This document shows positions 63,284-64,000 of a stretch of DNA of 64,000 bases, piece after piece. Under the pieces are notes generated by a model. The model was not told where the DNA came from, searched no databases, and worked only from the letters and a program-made list of their open reading frames with translations. Each line of letters begins with the position of its first letter. Position 1 is the first letter of the stretch. Made by a program: the position numbers and the translations under genes. Where the stretch lies: contig NZ_JAKCFA010000008.1 in NCBI RefSeq assembly GCF_024198215.1, positions 310,001 to 374,000 of the forward strand, given 5' to 3'. This DNA is from Myxococcus qinghaiensis. GTDB taxonomy: Bacteria; Myxococcota; Myxococcia; Myxococcales; Myxococcaceae.

Positions 63284-64000
63284 ATGGGCGTCGAATGGAA
63301 GGACAACATCGGCATCGCGGATGCCTTGGAGCGGGTGGCGGACCTGCTGGAGGAGCAGGACTCGATGCCCTTCCGGATTTCGGCCTACCGCAAGGCGGCG
63401 GGGACGATTGGCGGGTGGCCGGAGTCCGTGGCGGAGCTCCTGGCGTCAAAGGGCGAGGCGGGGCTGAGGGAGCTGCCGGGGGTGGGCAAGAGCATCGCCG
63501 CGGCGATTGCGGAGCTGGTGCGCACGGGGCAGCTCGGGTTGTTGCAGCGCCTGGAGGATGAGTCCTCGCCCGAGCAGTTGCTCGCCAGTGTGCCGGGCAT
63601 CGGACCGGAGCTGGCGCGGCGGATTCACGAGGAGCTGGGGGTGCGCTCGTTGGAGGAGCTGGAGCAGGCGGCGCACGACGGCAGGCTCGAGGCGGTGGAG
63701 GGCTTCGGGCCGCGACGCGGGCAGCAGGTGAAGGACTTGCTCGAGGCGCGGCTGGGGCGGAATCGCAGAGGCGCGGCGCGCAAGAGCGCGAGTCAGGACG
63801 AGGGGCCTCGGCCGGAGGTGGGGGTATTGTTGCAGGTGGACGAGGAGTACCGCCGGAAGGCGGACGCGGGAGAGCTGCGGACCATCGCGCCCCGGCGATT
63901 CAATCCCTCGGGTGAGGCGTGGCTGCCGGTGATGCGGCGCACGCTGGACGGGTGGAATGTGCGGGCGCTGTTCTCCAACACGGCGCTGGCACATCAGCAG
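63284..64000 (+). CDS. Helix-hairpin-helix protein, PolX-like N-terminal part (partial, C-terminus off the window)
   Basis: 239 codons visible, no stop reached. GAAGGAGCC precedes the ATG at 63284. Residues 1-150 look like the 8-kDa and HhH region of DNA polymerase X: DALERVADLLEEQDSMPFRI, AYRKAAGTI, then LRELPGVGKSIAAAIAEL, SVPGIGPELARRI and VEGFGPRRGQQV. After a basic linker comes VDEEYRRKADAGELRTIAPR and RALFSNTALAHQ, which is not a polymerase palm. It therefore looks like a short DNA-binding relative of PolX that lacks the nucleotidyltransferase active site. Confidence 0.82.
   Translation, partial: MGVEWKDNIGIADALERVADLLEEQDSMPFRISAYRKAAGTIGGWPESVAELLASKGEAGLRELPGVGKSIAAAIAELVRTGQLGLLQRLEDESSPEQLLASVPGIGPELARRIHEELGVRSLEELEQAAHDGRLEAVEGFGPRRGQQVKDLLEARLGRNRRGAARKSASQDEGPRPEVGVLLQVDEEYRRKADAGELRTIAPRRFNPSGEAWLPVMRRTLDGWNVRALFSNTALAHQQ

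Overview
The window looks like a chromosomal segment of a myxobacterium, probably Myxococcaceae (Myxococcus, Pyxidicoccus, Corallococcus or a relative). GC content is very high and third codon positions are almost all G or C, so long mirror reading frames appear on both strands. The gene set fits this: many secreted proteins and lipoproteins, a eukaryotic-like Ser/Thr kinase, a Thg1-like protein, Ku, and large secreted peptidases. I found 55 protein genes, packed tightly and on both strands. I saw no tRNA, rRNA, CRISPR array, prophage or complete insertion sequence. Only one gap exceeds 300 bases (35498-35816).

Layout. 1-6302 (minus) is one long operon: outer-membrane protein, LptM-like lipoprotein, lysA, dapA, dapB, a FAH-family enzyme and folK, cut by the left edge. 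It combines diaminopimelate/lysine synthesis with envelope genes and the start of folate synthesis, and three of its junctions are 4-base overlaps. 6431-11437 holds DNA maintenance genes (mutM, ku), an M48 protease, a YihY membrane protein and a methylthioadenosine phosphorylase-like enzyme. 11531-15941 holds a Cys-rich secreted protein, an ATP-grasp protein, a GH114-like lipoprotein and a DMT exporter. 15914-17512 (minus) pairs a PduO-type cobalamin adenosyltransferase with the cobalamin-dependent queG. 17670-18940 is thyA-folA.

19013-22161 has a glycine-repeat protein, a cytochrome c-FTR1 iron permease behind an AT-rich operator-like patch, and a Gly-rich envelope protein. 22181-25002 (minus) is an HD phosphohydrolase followed by a Nudix-metallo-beta-lactamase fusion. 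25151-28181 carries an ATP-grasp ligase overlapping a GNAT gene, then a transglutaminase-like protein. 28269-34270 has a YyaL/DUF255 protein, a GT39-type membrane glycosyltransferase, an NlpC/P60 protein, a DUF350 protein and a second transglutaminase-like protein. 34267-35497 (minus) is a P-loop polynucleotide-kinase-like gene overlapping a Thg1-like 3'-5' polymerase gene, a candidate RNA-repair pair.

35817-44702 has an S8 protease, a superfamily I helicase, a 59-aa protein behind a possible sigma-54 promoter, an alpha/beta hydrolase and a large surface lipoprotein with ASH-like domains and a degenerate von Willebrand A domain. 44786-56543 holds a Ser/Thr kinase, a GFA-family protein, the ttcA / TerB-like / PhnD-like operon, RNase D, M1 and M32 peptidases, an O-methyltransferase, a Cys-patterned helical protein and an unknown. 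56550-60857 (minus) is a two-gene operon whose second gene resembles the lipid-binding N-terminal module of animal vitellogenin and microsomal triglyceride transfer protein. 61053-64000 has prfC, a RidA-family gene and a helix-hairpin-helix protein cut by the right edge.

The two modules most worth following up are the kinase/Thg1-like pair and the vitellogenin-like operon. All functional calls come from reading motifs; no database search was run.
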